Below are positions 37,612 to 48,444 of a stretch of DNA of 64,000 nucleotides, piece after piece; positions within the stretch are counted from its first letter, which is position 1; the number at the start of each line of letters is the position of its first letter. The notes below the pieces were generated by a model that saw only the letters and a list, made by a program, of their open reading frames with translations, had not been told where the DNA came from and searched no databases. The DNA comes from Bugulina stolonifera (taxonomy: Eukaryota; Bryozoa; Gymnolaemata; Cheilostomatida; Bugulidae), in assembly GCA_935421135.1 (NCBI GenBank), contig OW285191.1, forward strand, positions 9,537,700-9,601,699. The letters run 5' to 3'. The translations under genes and the position numbers were made by a program.

Positions 37612-39157
37612 TTAGGCTTTCTTGAAAAAAATTACAGTCGCAAATGCCGACAGACACGTCACAACTCTAGGACAATATTCTTTTGCATTCGGTTGTAGCG
37701 AGTAAACGTTCACAACCTTTGTGATTTCTCAACTCTTTCAAGGTGGCTTTTTATTCGATGATTGTGAATACGCTTTCGCCAATCAAACACGCTTTAACAA
37801 TATGCCTTATTTTGTAACGGGTTGTCTGCTCTCGCATAAGCTGGAGAATACAACTCCTCAATTAGATATCATGTCAATCTTGTTCAGGGCAGTAGAATTT
37901 TGTGCAGATAATTAATAATTCTTTCTAGGCTTATTGCACATGTGTCATGTACTGTAGTAGCTTAAAACAACAAGCTATTTAGGAACATGTGCTATAATAT
38001 GCATTCAATGTACGATAAATATTATTATAATGGATACGATGTCCCCAGCTGGGTACCAACCTTGTGACAATCTACTGTATTACTCAACCAGTAAATGTTG
38101 TATTTACCGTATATAATCATTGTAATTACACAGTACAACCTCTTGTATAGATATATTTATGATTACTGAAACTTGCCCAGCCTGGTTTTCAACCCGATTG
38201 TGCTAATTTTCAGCCCACTCAGTCTGGCTTTGTGTTATTTTTGTCCCAATACTGGGACTACTTCTATATAAAACGCTGATCTACTCAGGGTCAGTGGCAG
38301 TTGTTTCTCTCTTTCCTGGAGTGTTGCTCATATTTAGTCTACATACATGTACTTACATGTACCATCTACCAAGGAACTAGTAGCTAGACTTGGGAGTTAC
38401 TCGGATTGCCCGCACAAGTCACTGCTATCCGCAGACTACCAGTCCTAGTTTATGCAGCTACCCTTGTTTGGCATAAGACCAGTGTTGACCAGCATGAATG
38501 CAAACCTGTGCATGTAGTACTGTAAGTGACACGTGATAGCCAGATATGGATCTTCCTCCTATAAGGTTATAACGGTTGTGGCAGAACGCTACCCCATACA
38601 CCGTAACAATGTCAAGGTTAACTTGTGACATGAAGAAAGAAATTGTGTGTAGTTCAGACATGGCACACTTCCTGACATGATTGATCAGCTGGTGGTTGGA
38701 ATCTAGCAGTTCCGTGTTATTAGTTGAACAAACTCTATCATCAACTGCTACATAGAAGTAATAGGGATATTATCTGGAATGACTCATTCTATGATCATAA
38801 ACTAAGAGGAGATAACTCTACACCCATGGCTTTATTAGTCCTACGTAAGTGGTGTGTATAATGAGTTCCATTGTGACATTAGGCAGCTTCAATAATAGAT
38901 CCACTGAAATTAAACAAATATGTTTTAATAAATCAATAAGACCTCATTATATTATATCATGTGTATTAATTGTTAGGCAACATGAGCTCCTACTGCCTAC
39001 TGCTGGGCAGCTGTTCAATGTATAGTTGGGTGTTTAAGCTGAATAACACATCTAAGTCTAGGCGCACTCTAGCTGTCCGCTGAATCCTACTTTGACTAAC
39101 TACTGCCAGCTAAGGAGATTAAGAAAGGAGTGACTCATTACTACTACTAGTAGTAAG
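37612..39157. other. Intergenic region between divergent genes
   Basis: Separates the MIA3 start (-) from the coiled-coil gene start (+), so it should hold both promoters. I recognise no exon or element in it. Confidence 0.5.
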
Positions 39158-41321
39158 ATGGGTAAATCAGAGAAGGTAGACTATGGGTGTTCATGTGGGT
39201 ACTATATTGAGGGCAGTACGTGGAATGGAAGCATACCCTGCCCTAGGTGTGCGGTAAGTGAACACTATACCACATCCTTTATTGTGCAGAGCATTGTACT
39301 GTTTATTCTACCAAGCCTCAGCTAACAGGAACACCGTCTATCTCTACCATGATGCAGAGTCTACAGTAAAACAAGCTTTATGGAAATATAAGAATCCCAA
39401 TATGTCTGGTACAGTAGACCAAAAAACTGTCTATCAGTCTCAATGATAACTTAAACAATGATGTACATGTATATGGCAAGTCAGGAAATATTCAAGTTAG
39501 CTCACGGCTTTCGCCAAAAAATGAATCAGTAGAAGAGTTGTCTGCCCTATGAAATTCTGAATATTCCTAATACCAATCACTTCCATAGTGTCAATATTCC
39601 TGAATATTGCACCTGTTCAATTTTACTTCAATTTGTTACTCAAACAGAACAAAAAAATTGTAGAAGGAAACGTGGAGTAAAGTTGACAGTGATGTTACCC
39701 TAGAAAAGAGAGTTGCTCATCACCAAAGTGAACTGGACAAAGCAAAAATTGATATAGACGATCAAAAAATACGAACCGATATAGAAGAAAGGCAAATCAA
39801 AAAGAAGCGCACAGATGTAGAAATACGCGACAGGAAGTTGCAGAGGCATAGAGTTCAAGCGAGAAAGAGAGAGTTGGATGCCTTACGGAAGTTTCTAGAT
39901 GCTGAGGAAAATTGGATTGGAGCACAGGATGTCTTGATTGCTAAACATGAGCAGAAGATTCAAATAGACTCTACAGCAGCAGTAAGTTCACAGAATGTAT
40001 CCCATATATATAATATACTACATGTACATCTATGACAACTGTATAAATTTACAGTATAAGTTTAAGTATAACAGGTGTTTTCAAAGATGGTTATAGCTAC
40101 ACTGTGCAATTGCTTTACATCATAATTATCTAGCACTCTATAAGCGTGTGTTACATGTAAGAAGTAAAGAAATCTGAGGTAGGCTTTATTCTTTGTCAAA
40201 ACTGATGCAGGAGAAGTTATTTTCTCTATAATTTATTGGTTTGCTGCCATTACTCCAAATACCAACCACAAACAAGGAAGTAAGGCTATCCAATTTTCTC
40301 CACTACTATACTTGACAAAGAATCACATGTGCAGTGTACATAGATCCTGTAGACTCAGTTCCCTGCATAATTTAATGTACAAATGTCACATAGAACTAAC
40401 TTACATCAAAAATCAACAATTCTAAGCTCCCAATTGTTTTTAACCAATCTACCAAATGAGTAGTAATAATAATGAGCAGTCATATACTTTAATTTCTGTT
40501 GAATTTAGCCCTGTGCCCACTTTAAGTTTTGCCAATATTGTTTGCCTAGTCGATTTATTTACACGAGCTCATGTGTTGCATTTAGTAAATCATACATTAG
40601 ATCTCTTTACTACATTGATTGGCTGTTAGAGTGTCCCATGCTCTAACAGCCTTACTTTTACATAATAGCTGTGTATGTTTAATATTTTTAGGTGGAGAAT
40701 TTTGACATTGATAGTACTCAGGACCCAAAACAATTGAGTAGAATGTCTGCCAGCCAACTGGATGACAAGTTATTGCAGATGGAGGGAGCAGTGAATTCAC
40801 TCAGAGATCGAGTCAATGAGCAGCTGCTGGATCTAAACACGGAATTAAAACACCGACAGTATCAACTAATAAGCGGCATGATGGAGATGCTGATGGAAGA
40901 ATTGGGGAAATTACTCGGTGACAACTCTACGAACACAGATGCTGAGTTAGAAAGGTTAAAACAAAAGTTGGAGGAATTTCAACTTCAGTGTAATGCTGAT
41001 AGTAACTTTGAACAAGAACAAAAAAAGTTGATGCAGTTCGAAGAGCAAATAAAAGTCAAACGAGATAGTGCAGAACATGATATGTTGGAGGACTGGGTCC
41101 CACAAGAAAAGCTAATAGAACTAAATAATTTGAAGGAGGCGTTAGAGAAATTAGTAACAGAAAAGAATGAGACAGAACTGGTGCTGCAGAAACAGATACT
41201 TTCAAAATATAAAGAAATTAATTCTGTGAGGAAATTATTACATAAGAAATTAACTGCCAAATATGAAAGAATGGTAGTGGATTATAAAGAGGCTGGAGGC
41301 ACTGGCTGCTGCAGTAGTTAA
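39158..41321 (+). CDS. Coiled-coil protein with CxC/CxxC motif and CCSS C-terminus
   Basis: Three coding exons, 39158-39253, 39664-39981 and 40692-41321, all joining in phase 0, encode 347 residues. The first 32 residues hold CSCG and CPRC spaced as in a small zinc ribbon. Exon 2 is a highly charged helix (RQIKKKRTDVEIRDRKLQRH). Exon 3 is a second long coiled coil (LERLKQKLEEFQLQC, NLKEALEKLV). The protein ends GGTGCCSS: two cysteines followed by two residues, as in Rab-type CCXX prenylation ends, or suited to palmitoylation. There is no signal peptide or membrane segment, so a cytosolic, membrane-tethered scaffold is plausible. I do not recognise an orthologue. A polyadenylation signal follows at 41420. 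Confidence 0.8.
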
Positions 41322-41419
41322 CATAGTTTGTGATTGCTCAGCCACACGGTGTGATATATTTAATTTCTATTGAAATGTACAATGTATTTGCATTGGTGTA
41401 TATTTGTATACATTTCATT

Positions 41420-41425
41420 AATAAA
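41420..41425 (+). terminator. Polyadenylation signal of the coiled-coil gene
   Basis: AATAAA 99 bases past the stop codon at 41321. Confidence 0.7.
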
Positions 41426-41967
41426 TGTATAACTTTACATGCCTTGTATGTAACTCAATGTACACTGTATATGCACATGTAATTGTACATGTGCATGTAA
41501 TGTTGTATAAAGCTCATGTACGTGTACATAGAAAGTACAAGTTATGTACTCTAATCATACTGTCATATCTGATGTGCCTACATGTAGTTGTCTTCTCTTT
41601 CATCACAAATATTGTATGGGAATGAGTTCACAGTGCAGCATACATCACTGAAAGTCTGATTAATGATCTATATGTATGTACATGTAAGATTTAGCATGTG
41701 AACAAGTTGCTGATTGGTAGGGAACAGCCATATACCCCACCCTTAAATCCAGCTATTAATGATGGTCGAAGCCGGTGCCAATAGACTGAAAGTGAAAGCC
41801 TTTCATGTGTCATGTCATCTTTTAGCAGGGTATTTGAATTATTCTTCACCAGTAACAGCCAGCCTAAACAAGTTAGAACTCACTCTTTATCTTAATACAG
41901 TAACATTACATGTAAACTGTAAATACAGCATTTTGCAAGACATCCTATGTATTGAGTAGAGACCAAC

Positions 41968-44900
41968 TCACTTTAGAATAGTCCAGTGTATTGAGGAACC
42001 CTGCAGAGACGATAGTCTGTATTTAGAGGTAAATATTGGGTCAGCTGATTGAAGAGATTTCATCTTAGTATGCCTTCTCATGGCAATCCGCTTCCCCACT
42101 GCAACATATTGTGCTCTGCATATAAAAATTTCAATCTGTACAATATTTTTTTGACTTAGGGAGCATTTCACAGCTAAGTTGGAAATTTAGCTAAACAAGT
42201 TTTAGATCGGAAGCAGGATTTGGCTGTAGCAGTAGCTGGTTTGTGAATTAGAATAGTGAATTTTTACAATATTTCGCAAAAGCTGCACTCATTAAAATTA
42301 TCTTTGCTGAGAATGGAAAGTTGTGCTCTTTCTACATGCTTGCAAAGAGAAGGTAGCAAACTGCAACCCGTATAACACTAATTCGCTATCTAAAATGTGC
42401 CTATCTGCTTTGTGAGTCAGGTAGAGCACATTTCATGAAGATAATTCTGCTTACATTGCAACCTTTGACGGTATTTGGTCCAGAGATATGCTTCGTTAAC
42501 AGATAAGATCTGAGCAGTGCTATCTGCTGTTGCTCTCTCCTTGTCAGTTGAGTCAATGTTGTTTAGAGATAGCTCATGAGAGGTATCATGCTGTTCATCT
42601 ACATGTACATGTCCAATGATACTAGATACTAATGTACATGTGATGAATCAATGCAATATACCATACAGGTCATGTATATTTACAAACTGCATAGGTTTGT
42701 CATGTATGTACACTAATACAATGCCAAATACATGTACAAGTTTCTTGCGTAGTTTGTATATTCAGGTTTTACACAGTGGAAATGCCAAGAGCTGAAGATA
42801 TTTTACCGGGTAAGTTGTGAATAAAAGGGTATGTGTCTTGGTTAAAAAAATTGCAATGGCATAGCAAATTCGTCAGCAAAAATTCTTGTGCAAAAAATAA
42901 CTGAACTGCAGTCCAGAACGCAAGAGAATAAATTATATCAAATTTTATACAACTACAAGATATTATTATAGAGCGTAGTATTCTGCCAAATATCATCTAA
43001 TACCTCCAACTTGTTCTATCTTTCACAACCACTTACTTAGGACACTGCCGTTAAAAGTTGCTGCAAATTCTGTTTAGATTCACATAACTCTAGAAGGTCA
43101 ATACTAACCCAAGCCTGACCTGCTTGACCACATCTTTACTGCTGCAACTGCAATAGCTACGGCAGCGACAGCAGCAGAGGTTATTGCAGCTATCTTGGTA
43201 GCCAGCGTAACCTCATCTTCATACTCTGGAATATTTCAGCAGAATGATGTCATAATGGAACCTAAACGTCATTTTGTATTGTTAAGACGTGAAACTTAGC
43301 AATCTGTATCTTGGTCAGGCAAAAAATACATATTGAAAAATCAAGTCTTTAACCATATTTAAAGCCTGGTCTGCCTAGCAAAGCATGGGACAATAACTCC
43401 AATACACTATGACTAGTTCTTTAGAAGAAACAGTTTTTACCCTCTATTTAGTATGTATAAGCTACTAGAAGGAAATGGATACCACAGCTCGGCATAAACT
43501 CACTAGTAACTATGATCTCTAAAGATGAGTTTGTTGGGCACTGATGTCTTGTACTGTTCTGTTCTGACATCTCTATTGCATATCTACTTGTATCGTAGAG
43601 ATCAAGTTCCATATGAAGTGTTATGGACCCTGTGTAGTTTTTATGGTTGAATTTTCTCTGTATATGAAATCTAAAAATATCAAATCAAAATAGTCACACA
43701 TTGTACTCTACCCATGTCAGCATTTTTGACAGATAAGAGTATTAGCCAAACTGTCACACACATGCAGTGTGCCAAATATACATTTGGAAATATATTTCCA
43801 CATGAATTTATAATATTTTTCTATGCATGTATATGTAATAAATAACGTAAGCTACCAACTTTTTACCAGAAGTCTGGAATGCTCCTGAGCAAGAACAGGA
43901 AGTTCTGTCTGTGCCAGAAATAGAAGATAAATTTGAAGTCAGCCTACACTTTAATTTTACTTCTGGATCTGCAAGAAATTTATTATTAACACCTAAAGAG
44001 GGACATTTAAAAGGTATATTATTAAGTCCTTGAAATTTAAAACACATGGATATTGTACATGTAATTGCTTTAAAACATACAACATGTACATTAGGATAAG
44101 TAGGCTTATTTAAGTTTCATGCAGATATACTTGTACTTTGGACCTTTAACAATAAGGTGTGGATATGTTCGTGACTTACATGTATGTGCAGTTCATGCTT
44201 CATAACCAACCATTAATATACCCCCACATATTGCAGTTAATATTTGGAACACAGGCTAATGTACATTTAAATCCTGTTGATTTTTCTACAAGGTTACTTA
44301 CTGACCAACTTCACCCAGGCTATTCCCTGCCTGATCTCTTGAACAATGAGCTTATAGTACAAAGGTTTGTTTGTTATGTTTTCATTGGAGACATCACTGC
44401 CAGTAGTGTTGTATAGCACTGGACCAAGAACTACTTCCTTCCCACGCAAAGTTGTAATCTGATCTGGTATATGGGTACAGTTGATATATAAACTGCATAG
44501 CAAGTCCAACTTGGCTACAATGTTATATAATATAGCCTGTTGCCTATCGGGACAGTTAAAAAAATTACATTCAATGTTTTTCATAAATATTAATTACTAG
44601 TTGTTTTAATGATAGTCTGCATTAGTATAAATAATTATTTGTTTCAATTTTATCTAAAGAGTTTGACATGCCTGTCCAGCTTTTTACTGGTAACTGCTGC
44701 CACCAGCCAACCAGCCTACACAATAGCCTACCAGCTATCTGTAAGCTGATATGCTGCCACGGGTAGGCTCTGTCTCTCTATACAATGTAATATGACGTGG
44801 CCTCAAATTTGTACATCTAGATCATGCATTTTAACCTTCCCATAAACAAAGATACAGGTATTATGGGCAATATTATGCATGATGCAGTAAGTTGCTACAA

Positions 44901-45045
44901 ATAATGGTTGAGAGGTGATGATTTTGTAAGTATACTCCATTATTTTCAGATAAAGCGTGACTGTATAATAATACAATGTACATGTACGTTAGTAAGTTGT
45001 ATACTTACAAAACAACAGAATCAGTAGCAAAACAAAACTAGACAT
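41968..45045 (-). CDS. Type I membrane glycoprotein of unknown family
   Basis: Exons on the minus strand: 45009-45045 (MSSFVLLLILLF, signal peptide), 44302-44543, 43856-43992, 43504-43657, 43109-43225, 42455-42598, 41968-42113. From 44302 onward all phases join. The join of the first exon does not: the strong donor leaves phase 1 while the next acceptor needs phase 2, so a small exon may be missing or another donor used. The ectodomain has several sequons (NCT, NTT, NIT, NLS, NYT, NST, NSS) and spaced cysteines (KCRL, SCSCSG). Exon 43109-43225 encodes an alanine- and valine-rich membrane segment followed by KMWSSRS. The tail of about 100 residues is polar, with no TIR motif. The last exon needs the second of two overlapping AG acceptors. 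Function unknown; a receptor or adhesion protein is inference. Confidence 0.6.
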
Positions 45046-45907
45046 TTTGAGAGAATAAAAATGGATTAACTGGATCAGTAGTATGACTTGTGAAAGTGAA
45101 GTTTATTATCAATAATATGAACTGTTGTTAGCAAATAAAACAATGGAAGTTAGAGAATACAGTTATGTAGAATATTTATAAGATGATAATATTATGATAA
45201 AAGCATTTGAAGTTGAATCTACAGGGTATGCATTTGATTCAGTGTTAATATTGTAATTGTAGGTGACTTTGTGACAGCGGGGTTGATGGGATGATAATTC
45301 TAATTCGAATTCTAATTCAAAAAACGGTTTTAAAAAACTGTTTTTATTGCCCTATTGGCCCACTCTCTTAGCCTCTGTCATAAAGATGCCTATTAATATG
45401 TACCTATATTAATGAATTGAGTTAAGGTGTTACAGGGTATAGTATCATTATTAATCAAATGAGTTCAAATATTAGATTGCAGGTACATAAAGTTATGAAA
45501 TAGACTCTCCTGTGATATCAAACTTGTGGAGAGCTGATCGAGACCAAGTACATGTAGTTCGTAGCTCTTTATTTGAAAGTGTACAATAGCTAGAAAGCGA
45601 GTATAAATTAGGCCCATACTTAACTACATTGTACAATTTACATTATACTATTCGATTATAAAACTATCACAATTTAGTAATATGCAGTTAGGGTCTTATT
45701 TTATATGTCTTGTAAATTAATTTTGTGTTAGTGTTACCACATAGAGTACCTATAATTATTGTGTGACTCCTTTAGTTAACATAAAGTTAGTTATAGTTAG
45801 AAAAATGAAGTTAACATAAATGCAGTACTGAGAAATGTGGGCTGAGTTGTTTAGGCTAACAATGGTCGAGTCTCATCGTTCTGCAGAGGTTCAAGCTCTC
45901 GGTCAGG
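45046..45907. other. Region without a recognised gene
   Basis: AT-rich, with a hairpin-forming A/T stretch around 45320-45348. I see no exon. Confidence 0.5.
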
Positions 45908-46003
45908 TCATCTTCTCTCCCGTCTGCTCTTCCTCTTTCTATACACATACTTCGGTTTAGATATGAAGTTTCTCATCTTCTTCCACACTCTTCTCATTTT
46001 TCT
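45908..46003 (-). pseudogene. Toll-like receptor last-exon remnant, copy C
   Basis: After an acceptor (ATTGCAG) it encodes VWKKMRNFISKPKYVYRK, matching the last exon of the receptor at 56720-62057. It stops after 32 codons instead of 58, and the N-terminal part of the exon is shorter. Its partner exon is at 51005-51143, with the Ty3/gypsy element in between. Confidence 0.7.
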
Positions 46004-46441
46004 CTGCAATAGGGAATTTACAAAAATATTTAAACTGAATTAATGATTAATATTGTCTCAACATTTAACCCAATCAATGCAGCCTAAAGCATGACCATCA
46101 GCCCATCTATTTACCTTTTATCTGACTGAGTCATACAAGCTTGCTTACAATTTGCCTACTAGATCAGAAAACAAGATTGCAAAAATCTTTCAGAGTCACG
46201 ATTAGGTTAACTTGTAGTAAGTTTCCTTCATTTCAGTTACACAGCACTGGCAATTGACATGATTTCAAACTTGTTTAGAGCGGCTAGAACATAGGACATT
46301 ATAGCCTTTATTCTGTGTTCAAATTTCAAGTAGGAGAAGTTGTTTCTTTATTTGTTGTTTAGGTGCCTCCCAACCAAATTGCCCAAATCACAAACATAAC
46401 TCTCAGTCTGGTAATACATGGGTCCAACAAGGCTGTGACAC

Positions 46442-46635
46442 TGTTGAGTCTTTTATTTAAGTGTACTGCGTTGTGTATTAGACCAGAGTATAATATGGAA
46501 TGAATTGTAACCATGTGGCATCATGAATAATAATAATATATATGTACAAGCTTGGCTATAGCTATTGGCTATTGGCTATGGCTATTGTCAAAATGTCATC
46601 ACCTAATATGGTGGTGATGACTAACAAATACAACA
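46442..46635 (-). repeat. 3' LTR of the Ty3/gypsy element
   Basis: 194 bp, identical to the 5' LTR at 50776-50969 except for one base near position 46458. Confidence 0.95.
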
Positions 46636-46646
46636 TTTCCTCCCCT
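46636..46646 (-). promoter_or_regulatory. Polypurine tract
   Basis: AGGGGAGGAAA on the minus strand directly before the 3' LTR, the expected primer for plus-strand DNA synthesis. Confidence 0.85.
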
Positions 46647-46656
46647 GTAATGAGTG

Positions 46657-48444
46657 CTAGGGGAGTCTAACACCATAGAATTGAGTTTGCACCCTGTTAC
46701 GAGTGGGATATCGACGTTCTGCCTCTACATGAACACTAGCCTGGGGTACCTCGAGCTGCTCATCGTCATTGTCCGGGGGGTTTAAACACTCGGTGTCAAT
46801 TCTAGGCTGTAACTGATTTACGTGTCGTTTCCAGTGACCATGTCTTGTGTCAACTATGAATGTGGTGTTATTACCCCGTATTTGGATTACTATGCCTGGC
46901 ACCCATTTAGGTCCATCTCGGTAGTTGCGAGCATATACAGTTGAGCCTACAATGTATCTACCATCTGGTGGTAACTTGTTGGTAGGTGGACTCTTGGAGG
47001 GTTGTAGTAACTCCATGACACCACGAGGTTGTCTGCCATGTAGAGCATAAGCAGGAGAGCGATAATTCAATCCAGGGTGTGGTAGTGAACGGTATGTAGT
47101 TAGGAACAAGCGTATTGCAGTGTCAAGGCTATGCCCAGAGTCAAGGTTTTTCTTGATTGTTGTTTTCAGTGTACGAACAAAACGTTCGGCTTCTCCATTT
47201 GATTCTGGGTTGTATGGTGGGGAAGTTATGTGCTCGATACCATGCATCTGACAGTATCTGTTGAATACATCTGAGCTAAACTGAGGTCCATTGTCTGACA
47301 CTATGGTGTGTGGGAACCCCTCTATGGTGAATATCTCCTGTAGCATAGCAATGGTATCTTCTGTTGTTGTTTTTCCCACATCTGTTACTTCAATATATGG
47401 GTATTTAGAGTAACTATCCACACACACCAGCCACATTTTTGCAGCAAATGGGCCAGCGTAATCTATGTGGATTCTTTCCCATGGGACATTGGGTTTTGGC
47501 CAAGCTGTGTAAGTGGCTGGTGGGCTGCTAGAGTTAGTTTTGCAGACATCACAGGAATGTGATAGCCTCTCAATGTCAGCTCCAATCTTTGGCCACCATA
47601 CATGTCTTCGACTCAACTCCTTCATGCGTACTATGCCCCAGTGGGAAGTGTGTAATAGCTGTAACACTTCATCTCTTAGCTTCCCTGGTATTACGACTCT
47701 AGAATAGTTATCTCTTTGTAGTATGAGCATACCTTTCACCATGTGTAATGAGTCCCGGTCATTCCAAAATGGCCTCACTTCATTGGGTATGACTGCACTG
47801 GCAGGCCATCCCATTGACATATACTGCATGACTTGGCTCAGTGTCTCATCCTCTTTAGTCTGTTGTGCTACATCTCTATAATTCAATGGGTAGTCTCGTA
47901 ACTGGTCGCACACTACATGGATTACCTCTGCATTCTCTGCCATCTCCTCCCCGTCAAACTGAGCATCAAGGCCAAGAGGCAATCTAGATAACCCATCCGC
48001 ATTGCCGTGTTGGTCAGTGGGTTTGTAGCGAATGTCATATTGGTAACCACGAAGTGTGATAGCCCATCTCTGCAGGCGTTGAGCAGCTATAGTTGGGACA
48101 TTTTTCTCCGGAGAAAATATATGCACTAGTGGCTCATGATCAGTGACCAGGGTGAATCGCCTGCCGTACAGGTATTGGCGAAATTTTGTGATGCCGTATA
48201 TGATGCTGAGAGCCTCCTTATCAATCTGAGAGTAATTCCGCTGAGAATCGGTTAACGTTTTGGAGGCATGGGCTATCGGTAGTTCTGCATCGCCCTCTTT
48301 CTGCATTAGCACAGCACCTATACCATATCCAGATGCGTCAGTCGCTAAGATAAGTTCTTTATCAGAGTCATAATGAGTCAGCTTTGTGGTGTTAATCAAG
48401 TCATGCCTAAGCTTGTCGAAGGCCTTTTGTTGTTCATCCCCCAC
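46657..48444 (-). CDS. pol: Ty3/gypsy pol, downstream part: RNase H and integrase
   Basis: About 595 codons open in a different frame from the gag-pol part. It holds an RNase H region (LATDASGYGIGAVLMQ, about 28-45), an HHCC zinc finger (about 260-300), and an integrase core with D (HIDYAGPF), D (SDNGPQF) and E (NGEAERF). A C-terminal GPxxxPG stretch resembles the GPY/F module. No chromodomain is seen. The ATG at its start is fortuitous: the upstream frame runs into this one at a G-run near 48440-48446, so the segment is the 3' half of one polyprotein broken by one base. Confidence 0.9.
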   Translation of the reverse strand: MGDEQQKAFDKLRHDLINTTKLTHYDSDKELILATDASGYGIGAVLMQKEGDAELPIAHASKTLTDSQRNYSQIDKEALSIIYGITKFRQYLYGRRFTLVTDHEPLVHIFSPEKNVPTIAAQRLQRWAITLRGYQYDIRYKPTDQHGNADGLSRLPLGLDAQFDGEEMAENAEVIHVVCDQLRDYPLNYRDVAQQTKEDETLSQVMQYMSMGWPASAVIPNEVRPFWNDRDSLHMVKGMLILQRDNYSRVVIPGKLRDEVLQLLHTSHWGIVRMKELSRRHVWWPKIGADIERLSHSCDVCKTNSSSPPATYTAWPKPNVPWERIHIDYAGPFAAKMWLVCVDSYSKYPYIEVTDVGKTTTEDTIAMLQEIFTIEGFPHTIVSDNGPQFSSDVFNRYCQMHGIEHITSPPYNPESNGEAERFVRTLKTTIKKNLDSGHSLDTAIRLFLTTYRSLPHPGLNYRSPAYALHGRQPRGVMELLQPSKSPPTNKLPPDGRYIVGSTVYARNYRDGPKWVPGIVIQIRGNNTTFIVDTRHGHWKRHVNQLQPRIDTECLNPPDNDDEQLEVPQASVHVEAERRYPTRNRVQTQFYGVRLP

